In this document: piece after piece, positions 47,641 through 57,826 of the stretch
How positions within the stretch are numbered: position 1 is the stretch's first letter
Layout of the letters: each line of letters starts with the position of its first letter
DNA from: Liriodendron chinense
Taxonomy: Eukaryota > Streptophyta > Magnoliopsida > Magnoliales > Magnoliaceae
NCBI GenBank assembly: GCA_003013855.2
Contig: ML058460.1
Location: 310,001-374,000, forward strand
DNA: 64,000 bases
Direction: 5' to 3'
Program-made: the position numbers and the translations under genes
The notes under the pieces: generated by a model
Told to the model about the DNA's origin: nothing
Databases searched by the model: none
What the model saw: the letters and a program-made list of their open reading frames with translations, nothing else

Positions 47641-48318
47641 GTACATTCATGCCGGAGTTCAACTTGATTAGAGACCGGCATCAAGTCTTTTGGGGGGAGG
47701 TATCGTCGTCGTAGAGTGTTCTTTGAATCCGATAGTATACTTCAAAGAATCTTTATGCCTAGTTTGAAACCTGAAATGTCCTATATATTGCGCATGTGCC
47801 TAGTTATTACAATTCGAACGGTCCCGTCCCATTTACAGCTATACATGTAATTTACAAGACGCCTGATACAATTTTCTTTTGATAGAAGTTCAAGCTGAGT
47901 AAAATATAATGTGGAGATCATGTATCATTATTTTCATCTACATATCAGACATTTATAATTTTTACCGTAGATATGTTTATTTTCCATCCAATCTGTTCGT
48001 AAAGTCGGGTAGACCTGTATGAAGGGAAAACATAAATATCAACTTGATCCAAATTGACATGTAACTCGACCACGTGTAATGCATCAATATGACTTTCAGT
48101 TCTTCTGCCTCTACGGTATGATCATCGATCGCTATGAAAAATAGAGAGAACTAGGACCATTTTCAAGTGGTTTAGTTTTACTTCTGGCCTCGGGATCACC
48201 CAAGCCACGTGCCGACATGGCTTGAATATGATAATTTGAAAATTTGAACGGTCAATATTCTTCTTACTATAATAATAGGTTATTTTTCCATAATCACTCT
48301 TTAGTAATGATCTTAACC
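47641..48318. other. Spacer between two LTR elements
   Basis: No gene. A foldback MITE relic lies at 47,970-48,050 ('tttattttccatccaatctg' to 'atcaacttgatccaaa'). Confidence 0.5.
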
Positions 48319-48323
48319 TTTGA

Positions 48324-48808
48324 TGTAGAACAATGACCAATTGATGAAAGACAAGGATTACGTAAATTCTTTTTCGATATGGACCAAAAGAAACCCAAAG
48401 AAAATCAACAAATGCAACACTTTTTTATTGCGATCGATCGGAAATCTGCAAGAAAAAAAAATTCAAAATCTTTCTGGATGAATTTTGGCCTCATCGATCA
48501 ATCAACCAGCTGATGTAACTGACGACTTTGTGGGAAAGTACGAAATTTTTTGAATTTGCGTGATTTAAATTTCTTATTCGATTAGGATTTTTTTAATGCT
48601 TATCTAGGGTTTGTTTAGGTTATATAAACTCTCTCAACTCATTTTTTAAGAACCTCTCATATTATTCAATAAAAAATTTCAACTTTTGTCGTTTATTTTC
48701 TCATGGATTCAAGAAAGCTTAAGTGGATTCCAGAGAGCCTTGTGGATTCAAGGTAGTTATCTTGTGAGGAAGACGGTGATCGAGTTTATCACGTCATTCC
48801 CTACGTCA
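48324..48808 (+). repeat. 5' LTR of the gag-only gypsy-like element
   Basis: Shares 'ggtttgtttaggttatataa', 'aagaacctctcatattattc' and 'attcaaggtagttatctt' with the 3' LTR. Confidence 0.9.
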
Positions 48809-48910
48809 ATTGGTATTAGAGTGAGGTTTTCCTTCAGGACAGTGTCTTTTAACGAAGGTTTGGGCAACAATCTCATAGACGGTGCTCCAGGGAACTATTC
48901 TCTCACAACG

Positions 48911-49640
48911 ATGGCTTTCGAGACGTTGGTTGAGGCTTTTCGGAGAGAGAATTGACAAGCTATGCAAGGGCTGCAGGCTGCTTTCAATCATATAGCGGAG
49001 GCCGTAGGTAAACTATGTGTTCATGGCTATGATCCACCTCCGAGGGGCGCTGGAATTTGAGATCGGATGAATTGAGCCTTCAGGAGGATGGTTGATCTTC
49101 CTAGCTTTAATAACCAAATTCACATTGTGGACTGACTTTTTGAAGTCAAATGCTTCTTCGATTATAGATTCCTCAAGAAAAGAAGGTTAAGTTCGTGGCT
49201 TACAAGTTGAAGTGTGATGCTTCGCCTCAATGGGAACAACTTCAGCGCGAGCGGATGCGACAAATGAAGGCGCCAATCCGTACGTGGCCACGGATAAAGT
49301 GATGGCTGCAGACACACTTTCCATACCATGACGATGATCAGGTTGAAATCCTACAGAAAGAAGGCAAGAAGCTTGACAAAGCCTCTGATTTTGAAGTCTA
49401 AAGAACAGATTCAAGAAATGATCGATTCGTCTGATGTTGATGAAATCCATATTCCAAGGCCTAAAAAAGCTGAAGATGAATTGCAGAATCCCAAAAGGTT
49501 GTAGGATGCTACTGACGTGGTGCTTGAACAAATGGGCCATGAAAAGGTGGGTGCAAGCGAGATTGTAGAAATTACAATTGAAGCTAGAAGAGGAAGAAAA
49601 CCTGCAAAAGAATATCGATGATCTATCTAGTACACACACA
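48911..49640 (+). pseudogene. Decayed retrotransposon gag
   Basis: Translating across frames gives the order expected of a plant gypsy gag: an ATG start (MAFETLVEAFRREN), then MVDLPSFNNQIHIVD, then a matrix-like stretch ending near 'gcgccaatccgtacgtggcc'. It is broken by several stops and shifts. Downstream (49,677-49,937) an 86-codon Glu/Lys/Asp-rich open frame is probably part of the same polyprotein. Confidence 0.65.
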
Positions 49641-50086
49641 TTAGACGAAGGTGAGAAGATAGTATAAGCCGCTGATTTGGTGCCTGAAGCACCGTGTCAT
49701 GAAATAGTCATTGCAACTGACGTTATAGATCTAACAACAACAGAAACAACTATTTTGGAAAAACAAGTCAGAGATGCTGAGAAGAGAATAGAAGCCGCAA
49801 CAAAAGATTCGATAGAAGAATTGAAAGAATCAGATGCAGGCAAGGTTAGCCTATCTGATCTACTAGAGAGATGTAAGAGAGAAAACTATGAAGATGGCTA
49901 TAAACTTGATGCAAGGAAGGCACCTAAAAGTCGATGAAGATGAGCTGTGAAATAAATAGGTAGCAGTTGATCAAGAAGAGGAAGGGACTAATAAACATCG
50001 GTCCTCGAAGTTGAACGTGATTCGTGGCCCAAAACCAAAGAGAAACTCGAGGATAAGTTTTTTTTTTTCCAAGTGGAGGGGTCTAA

Positions 50087-50609
50087 TGTAGATCAAGGAC
50101 CAACTAATGAAGGACGAGGATCAAGCACATTCTTGTCAGAGATGGATTGGAAGAAGCCCAAAGAAAATCAACAAAATCAGCACTTTTCGATCGATCGAAA
50201 ATCCACAAAAAAAAACCCAGAATCTTGCTAGATGAATTTTGGCTTCATTGATCGATCAATCAATGCTTCACTGATGGCTCTACGGGAGAGTGCAAATTTT
50301 TTTGGATTTGCATGATTTAATTTTCTTATTTAATTAGAATTTTTTAAACTTGTATCTAGGATTTGTTTAGGTTATATAAACTCTCTCAACTTGTTTTTTT
50401 AAGAGCCTCTTATATTATTCAATAAAAATTTGTTTAACTCGTTCTTTTAAGAACCTTTCATATTATTCAATAAATTATTTTTAACTTTTGTGTTTACCCT
50501 ATGAAGTTGAAAAATATCCGGTGAATTCCAAAGAGCCTTGTGAATTCAAGGTAGTTATCTTTTAAGGAAGACGGTAGTCGACCTCATCACGTCCTTCCCC
50601 ATGCTAACA
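50087..50609 (+). repeat. 3' LTR of the gag-only gypsy-like element
   Basis: Longer than its partner by about 38 bases because a block with 'aagarcctyttatattattc' and 'aataaa' is duplicated (50,400-50,425 and 50,445-50,480). Confidence 0.9.
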
Positions 50610-51295
50610 TTTGACTCATAGAATTAAACATGAGTGATTATCGATTTTTTTAATTCATTTTGCCAAATTCTCCTGCAGATTATTTGATAGTCACAATCAT
50701 TTGTTTATCTTTAGTGTCTTCCCGTAGTCCCACCATAGAGTTTATGCTATGGATGGTGCTGATCATTGTTGGACCACTCAGCATGTGGCCCTAATGAGTG
50801 ATGACTCACGCTGGATTATGAGTCGCAACTGAGACAAAAACAAACTCTTTAAGAGTGATAATAAGATTTATAACCATCCTCACCAACCATCATGGGCAAA
50901 ATTTACAACACCTGTAAAATTCACGCATGTGGCACGTGTGGCCCACACGTTTGACTGTTGGTTGGATGGTTGTGGTAGTTTAATCATTGCAATATTGGGC
51001 TGGTAGCTAATCTATGTGGTGGCCCAGAAGATCAAAAGTCCCAGTCGCTATAGGTTTTCCATAGTATAATGTGGAGTATCTAGGGCCATCAACGACACGG
51101 ATCATGATTCGTATCCGATCCAGTTCTGCTCTGATTTAGACGGATTCGGATCAATAATCGGATCATCGGGTCGGATTCGGGTAGACGATTTCGATCCATT
51201 TATTATTTGGGTTGGATTCGGATTGACCTTGATCCGGCTCGTTAACAACCCGATTAAGGAAGTATAAAAGAAAAAAAAGAAAAAAAAAACCTAAT

Positions 51296-51550
51296 GCACT
51301 TGCCTCTGATCTCCATGCACCACCACCAACAGGCCTGCCTCTGCTCTCCACGCGCCACCTCAGCCGGTCTGCCTCTGCTCTCCACGCACCACCATCGGCC
51401 GGCCTACCTCTGCTCTCCATGCACCACCAGTCGGCCTGCTCTGCTCTCCATGCACCATCCCAGCTGGTTTGCCTCTGCTCTCCATGCACCATCCCAGCTG
51501 GTCTGCCTCTGCTCTCCATGCACCACCATGCCTCTCTGCTCTCCTCCTCG
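51296..51550. repeat. Minisatellite, about 28-36 bp units, inside the hAT-like element
   Basis: Units of the form 'cctctgctctccatgcacca' plus 'ccatcggccggcc'-type links, about eight copies. It is open in several frames purely because of the repeat. Confidence 0.85.
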
Positions 51551-51598
51551 CCTCTCTCGTACCACTTCAGTAGCTAATTTGCCTCATCAGGTGAACAG

Positions 51599-51602
<4 letters not shown>

Positions 51603-51633
<31 letters not shown>
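51603..51633. repeat. (CT)n microsatellite
   Basis: About 15 CT units, directly after the minisatellite. Confidence 0.95.
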
Positions 51634-51636
<3 letters not shown>

Positions 51637-52062
51637 TTCTCTGGAATCTGGATGGCCGGTCGCCGGCCGTTACCATTTTCCAAAACCCCAGGCCATTGCC
51701 ATTTTCATGGCTAGGATCATTTACCTATTGTGCGTCCTGACTTGTGGCCTATCTATTGCAAGTGTATAACAGATGGATGGTCCAGATGATGTGCTTCATC
51801 CCCACGTTTGGTAATGGTAGGGCAAAATTAGTCATACACCTTCATCGGGTCTGATCATATTCAGATCGGATATGGGTTTCAAAATATTTAAACGAGTTGG
51901 GTTTGGATCATATACTTGTGATCCGAATCGGATTTAGGTCGGATATATCCTTAATCGGATCGGATATAGATCATCAATGATCTGGCGTATATCCAATCTG
52001 TTGACAGCCCTAGGAGTATCTCATGGACACATCATATTTATTTACAGTTATTTAACGCAAAG

Positions 52063-52134
52063 GGGTCCATAGCTCAGTGGTAGAGCATTTGACTGCAGAT
52101 CAAGAGGTCACCGGTTCGAACCCGGTTGGGCCCT
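52063..52134 (+). tRNA. tRNA-Cys (GCA)
   Basis: 72 bases. Same acceptor, anticodon (GCA) and T arm as the gene at 43,183; the one difference is T for C in the D loop ('agtggtagagc'). Upstream 'aacgcaaag' supplies a plant-type CAA start motif; downstream 'tttatttttatttttaattt' provides T-run terminators. It begins 42 bases after the hAT-like element's target duplication. Confidence 0.97.
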
Positions 52135-52560
52135 AAAATTGTTTATTTTTATTTTTAATTTTTTTTGGTTGCTCTCATTATTTTTATTTAAGCAGAATCT
52201 GTCGATGGGTCATCTCCTCTTTTGATATGGTGGACCCATCATGGATGAAACATGTCAGAAAGTCTTCCAGATTGGAAGGTGAAGATCTTTCGGAATCAAT
52301 GGCTAAAAACTATCTACATTCAAACGAAAATACTCGGATGGTTAGGATCTTCCAAAATCACAAACGTCTGGATCCCACTGAAGTAATTAACACGGCCAGA
52401 GAATAATGGCAATCTCTTTATTAAAAAGAGCACGCGGTGTCCTTCAGCATGTTTTTATTCATCTCATCTTGGCCCATCGTGTCTTGAGAAAAGACCTCAT
52501 GGCCAGGATCTTCCAATTTGGATGTTGACTGGGCATTGTCCATCCACAGAGGCCCACGAT

Positions 52561-54290
52561 TTGGAGGGCTCAGAATACCGAACTGCGGATCCCACTAGTA
52601 TAAACTAATTAAGATGAGAAGATATAGGGCACACAATTTGGACGGTTCGATTTGAGTTGAATATGTTAATCGTCTATAACTAGAATATGTGCACTGAGAT
52701 CTGATTATCGATCTGGTGGGTCCCACCTTATAGTTTACATGGTTTCATGTCTTGGGACCAAAATAAAAAATCCAGCATACATGTTTTTCACGTGACCCAT
52801 TAGCTTTATTGAGCATATATAATGCAAGGATGAAGGTAGTAAGGTCGATCACCGTCTTGCTCATTGGAGTAGTCCACAAAGCTCTCTAGACTCCTCACAT
52901 AGCTTCATTAAATCCACGATGGATAAAAGCATGAATAATTTCTAATAAATTTGAAATAACTTGATTGGTGATAAAAAACGAAATTGCAACTCTATAAATA
53001 AGGAACTCAAGCTTAAGACGGATTTTTAGACTTAGACTTAGACTCCAACTCAAACACCCTAAAGACGTGACTTTACTATTTATAGATGACCTTTATTCCT
53101 ACTAGACTTTATGGTATTCGGCCAAAAATAGTAAGTGTTTAATTTCACCCAACCACCTCATTCTCCTAACTTTTCTAAGCTCTTTTCATATTGGGCACAA
53201 CTTCTATAACTCGAAAGGATCAAAAGTTATGCTCAAACTAAAACTTACTAGTTATAGTAAAAATGAAATTAAACGGGACTTTTAACCATCGATATGATGG
53301 AATCTCACAAATTTGGTGTGGGTAACTCGGCATATAGCTTGGTTGGTTAGCTTAAGTAGGTCTTCCTACCCCAAAATCACATATAATATGTCGAAAAACT
53401 CATCCCAATTTGTGAAATATGATTGATTTAAGGTTCTGACAATTCAGATCGTTTCCACCTCCGATTGAGCTTTCTCTGGTCCATCTTTGTCATGAAAGTA
53501 TTTGAGACCCACTCTACATCAATATATAACCCACTCTTGGTAGGACAAACTTAATGAATACTCACATTTTATAAAGTGGTCATGCCTGATTATATAGTTC
53601 TACCCATCTTATAAAATGGGCGGTTGAGATTACTGAATACTGATTGGACTTGTTTTCAAATAAATAATCTTAACTACATTTTTATAAGATGATTAGAACT
53701 ATATAATTGATTGATATTGTGCTAGAGACATGGAATACTGGCATTGTTGTGGACACCAAGTTTTTGTTGCTTATTTATATGTAGCAGCTTAGCAGAAAAA
53801 GAAGACTCCCTTGGAAGTAGAGTATTGGTGAAATGAAATTTGTGAGCTTTCGAATGTTACAAGAGCTTCTTTTTGTCATTCTTATGGTGAAACAGATAGA
53901 GTGCAGATGTTCTTGCAAGTTATGCTGTGAACACACTGTTTTTTTGGTGGGATGATAGAGGGAGATAAGCAAGAGATGAGAGAGGGGAAGTGGGTTTATA
54001 GAAGGGCGTGATATTGAGTGAAGGTAAAGGAGGCAAACGCAGGCTTGGTGGGGGTTTTCTTTTCTGGAAAATTAGTCATTGCATGTAGCTACGATTAGTT
54101 AAGTGGCAGTCAACGACTGTTAAAAAATTATAAAGGAATGGGTGTTTTTATCTAAAATTGTAAACAAGATGGGGTTATTTACAAGTGTCCATATTTAAGG
54201 TTTCTCACAATGTTGTGGAATTGGAGAGGACTACATGCAAAAAGTCCAGAGATAACACTATTTCAAACCTTTAATCATTGAAATTTTTTC
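52561..54290. other. Intergenic, nothing recognised
   Basis: AT-rich, without a recognisable gene. Short open frames only. No matches to the repeat families named elsewhere. Confidence 0.4.
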
Positions 54291-54401
54291 TTATATGGTT
54301 GGCCCAGCTTGGCCCTATGCGAGGCTATAACTAGGTCAACATGATTAAAGATAAGGCTGGGTAGGGAATTAGGTGTAAATACATGCATATTCAAATAATC
54401 A

Positions 54402-54481
<80 letters not shown>

Positions 54482-54840
54482 ATTATTTTGGGTTGTGGGT
54501 CAGGCTATGTAAGGATGGCAATAGGTTATGGACAACCTTGATTGGGCTATAGACTGACACATTGCCACTCTTAAGCAGCCCGACCCAAAACACAAAACAA
54601 AATAAAGAAGAAATGTTTAGGTGTTTTATCTATACATGTATTCAATGATTGGGCTGGATTGTCATACCCTTGGCCTTGCATTCTATTTTTAACCTAAGTT
54701 GGGTCATGGTGGGGCCAATTGGGTCAGTTAAGCATGGCTCAATTACAATTAAATGGGTCTGGTTGGGCTTGGGCTTTATGAATTTTAAGTGGGTTGAGTT
54801 AGGCCACAAGGTAATAGTTTGTGAGACACGTTTGGACTAA
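54290..54840. mobile_element. Probable MITE copy containing a (TA)n tract
   Basis: 'aacctaagttgggtcatggt' and 'tacaattaaatgggtctggt' (54,690-54,770) are matched in inverted orientation by text at 61,910-62,010 inside the subtilase intron ('cagcccatttaattgtaatt', 'ctggcccaacttagtttt'). Ends not resolved. Confidence 0.5.
54404..54476. repeat. (TA)n microsatellite, about 36 units
   Basis: 73 uninterrupted bases of alternating T and A; likely to vary in length between individuals and to be error-prone in assembly. Confidence 0.95.
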
Positions 54841-55335
54841 ATTCTTGGGCAGTTCGGTAAATAGATAGCGCTTGGGCTTAAAAGAAGAGAGGCATATGGA
54901 AGAGGCAAAAACAAAAGAAAAAAAATGCTTGAAATAAGCTTAAGGTTAGTTACAAATAAAGTGATATTTGCATCTTATTCGTGTTTAAACTAGTTTGCAA
55001 TCTATAATCCAAGAATTGGAGGCTGACATGCAGTCCAGGGAAGCAGCTCAAGTTGGAGTTGCAGCAGAGCTCAAAAGTTTGGCTAACGAACAAATCGGTT
55101 TCTCTGAGGAAGAGATTCTCACTCCCCCTCAACAGAATGCAAGCCATACTATTACAATGCAGAGTAGAACAACTGCTACAATCGTACCAACTTATTTTTA
55201 GATTTCTCACAACTCGGAAGACATTGATCATCTATTAAGCTCTAGCAAGATCGCCTATCAGGTACGGAAATTCTGCTCAAGCCTTTTTTACATGCCTTTC
55301 CTCCTGAATCAGACGATTACACAGAGAATTATGCA

Positions 55336-55690
55336 ATGGTTGAGGAGGGCTTCTTTTGTTTCATATTCAAGATGCTGAGGGGTTTGGCCCCAACATTCAT
55401 TGTGTGGAAAATCTGGTTGGCAAGAAATGCTAGTAGATTTGACAATAAAAAAGTGTCTGCAGAAAATGTAATCTACAAAATCCTCAAATCCTCAAATGTA
55501 ATCTCCAAAGGGACAAAATCCTTTTCGAAAAGGCTTGCTATGCAATCCCTTGGTGTAGTTGGCCAGGATCAAGAGGAAAGCATAAAGATAAGAATTATCA
55601 GGTGCTAAAAGCTTGAACGGAGATGACTCAAACTCAACGTAGATGGCTCGGTAAGAGGGAATCCAGGTGAAGGGGTCAGATGTAATTTAT
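55336..55690 (+). pseudogene. L1-type LINE remnant: end of reverse transcriptase ORF and start of RNase H
   Basis: An open frame (55,336-55,608) contains FIVWKIWLARNASRFDNKK followed by VSAENVIYKI, the linker seen after the zinc-binding reverse-transcriptase region of plant LINEs. About 20 bases later, another frame reads LKLNVDGSVRGNPGEGV (about 55,628-55,678), the first strand of an RNase H domain, preceded by TGA where Trp is usual. The rest is missing. Confidence 0.7.
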
Positions 55691-57826
55691 ACCCCGACTT
55701 TTTTTACTATTTGCAATTTATTCTTCGAAAATGCTGGAACTTTTCAGAACAATCCAAATGAAAAGAATGGTGGAGAAGAACATAGAGAGATGAAATTATT
55801 AAAAATATATGAGATCTGAAATGACCTAAAGATAATTTTTTATCAAGCAACAAGGAACACTTAAAAGTCCCTTTCATGAAAAAGCATTTTCACAGTGGTG
55901 TGTTTTCATTAATGACACCCCAAACCAGTGAACCCGACTTATGTGAAGGATATAATGAAGAATGATTGACTTTCTTTATTGCAAAGTATCAGTAACTAGG
56001 GATAAAGTTTTTAACACAACTAGTCTTCAACTTGGCTAAAAGATATCCAAAGGATTTTTTACTAAACAGAAGGAAATTTTCGTGTTTATGAGTGATTAAT
56101 TCAAGTGGTATGTTTCATAAATTGCAGTTAAGATTTTCCATCTCGAAGGAGCTAAGCTGGCGGTTTTGGATTTTACTTGCTAAACTGTCAACAACCAAAA
56201 TGCCAATGTGATTGGCATGACATACATGGAATACTGTGACTTGAGTTGATGTGGAAGGAAACACCTTGTGTGCATAAGATAAACCCATCCATTATATATA
56301 GGTGTGCCACCAGTGTTTGGGCCTAAGCTTAAAAATCAGAATGATCCAAAACTCAGGTGGGCCACACCACAGGGAACAAATGGGAAACAGGGAACAAATG
56401 GGAAGGGGACGCCTACCTTTAAAACCTTTCAAACTAAGTGTGGGCCCATTGTTATATGTAAATTCATCTATTCCATTCATCTCATACGCTCCTTCAACAG
56501 GCAAAAAATCAGATAATTCCAAAACTCATCTGAGCCACACCAAGTGCATTTTGACCATTGTTATATGTAAATTCATCTACTCCATTCATCTCATCCGCTC
56601 CTTCAACGGGCCAAAAATCAGATAATTCCAAAACTCATTTGAGCCATACCAAGTGCATTTTGAAGTTCTAAGGATGATTTCATCATTGTATATGGTGTGG
56701 TTTGCCATACCTTTGGTATCTTGGGTGAAATGAGGTGGCCCACATCATGAATAGGGTGGGTCTCCATCACTTTCTCCCCATATGATGCTTGATTAACATG
56801 TCACATTTTGTCTAGCTGTCTATGTATGAGTCACTCTCTTGGTCCTATTTCTAACCGCTTCTCCTCTCACCCTTCCATGTGTTGTAAATGATTTCCTCTT
56901 TCTACATGTGCATTTCGCATGCCATACCCCACTTAGTAAGCTTGATCGTTGATAGATTGCACCGATTATGGATGAGGCATTTTCCAAGACAAATCAATTT
57001 TCAACTTTGAAGAAGAGATCCAAAGGACCTGTTAGTGCCCACTTATTTCTCATGTAATTTTAAATTTGCAACCCAGTTAGGTTTGTTTAAAAAACTGCCC
57101 ATTCCCTGTTTTGTGGACGTGTGATATTCAGACTGTCCACTAGAGTTGCCATCAAAGAGATCTACCCTCTCCTAAAATTTCTGATCGTTGGATTAACAAG
57201 TGGGCCACTTCCATTAATCCAAAAGTTGGTGCACTTGATCTATTGAGAAAATAACATTAAACGAGATTTCTGGGGGCAGCCAAACACATGCTAACTGTTG
57301 CTGTATTTTTCTTTTTAACCATCTAATTGTAGGCCATTGATTGAAGGGTTACGATTGATCCAATAGGTGGAATTTTGGGAAATCTCCCACTAAGGGACCA
57401 ACAAATCATAACCACATTAATTTCGAATGGAGCATGGTTAGTTCATCGCATCAATTAGAACTAAATTGACAATCTGATTTTATGTATTTAATTTAGACAA
57501 TAAACCATTTCTTTTTCTTTTTTATAGACCATTTCCATTTGTGTGCCACTTGATAGCACTAACTGATAGTAATGATCATATGATGTGATTTTCATCCTAG
57601 TTGCCCAGGAACTGTAAAATGTGTTTCCGACAATTCACCAAATTGTGGCTAGTCATCTGCCATACGATGGATGCATAATAATACAAGAGTGTTCCTAAAC
57701 AATCACAAGATGATTTGAGGAACCAAATTGCTTATTTTGTGAGATGAATGCTTGTTTTGCTTATTTTTAATCAATCTTTTGTAGACATTTAAAGTACATA
57801 TTAAGTAAAAAAAGAAGAATGAAAAA
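55691..57826. other. Intergenic, mostly unassigned
   Basis: Contains a foldback MITE fragment (56,300-56,400) and a 109 bp tandem pair; otherwise nothing recognised. The last few hundred bases may hold the 3' UTR of the subtilase gene. Confidence 0.4.
56449..56666. repeat. Two tandem copies of a 109 bp unit
   Basis: 'attgttatatgtaaattcat' begins units at 56,449 and 56,558; both contain 'aatcagataattccaaaact' and 'accaagtgcattttga'. Confidence 0.93.

Larger units (their letters stand above)
48324..50609 (+). mobile_element. Complete but gag-only LTR retrotransposon (2,286 bp), Ty3-gypsy-like gag
   Basis: LTRs 48,324-48,808 and 50,087-50,609, both beginning TGTAGA and ending CA, with a perfect 5 bp target duplication 'tttga' (48,319-48,323 and 50,610-50,614). 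The primer site 'attggtattagagtgagg' fits tRNA-Met with two C-to-T changes. A polypurine tract 'aagtggaggggtctaa' precedes the 3' LTR. TATA boxes 'tatataaa' lie at 48,621 and 50,373. No protease, integrase or reverse transcriptase. Confidence 0.92.
51081..52012. mobile_element. hAT-like nonautonomous element (932 bp) with perfect 8 bp target duplication
   Basis: Ends TAGGGCCATCAACG and TGTTGACAGCCCTA. The octamer 'ggagtatc' flanks it (51,073-51,080 and 52,013-52,020). The empty site survives in copy 1 as 'tttagtatctcacac' (about 43,065). The arms are 'ggatcggat'-rich; the middle (51,290-51,760) is unrelated cargo-like sequence with a minisatellite and a (CT)n run. Confidence 0.93.
50615..52560 (+). 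repeat. tRNA-Cys segmental duplication, copy 2
   Basis: Same orientation as copy 1 (42,690-44,090), about 8 kb away. It contains the hAT-like insertion at 51,081 that copy 1 lacks. Confidence 0.88.

Noticed and set aside
51163..51740. Overlapping open frames of 118 and 148 codons on opposite strands
   Set aside because: Both run through a minisatellite inside a nonautonomous hAT-like element; the repeat length keeps frames open without selection.
54995..55201. A 68-codon frame starting MQSIIQELEADMQSREAAQV, coiled-coil-like
   Set aside because: Too short and isolated; it may be a fragment of a transposon-associated protein, but nothing nearby supports a gene.
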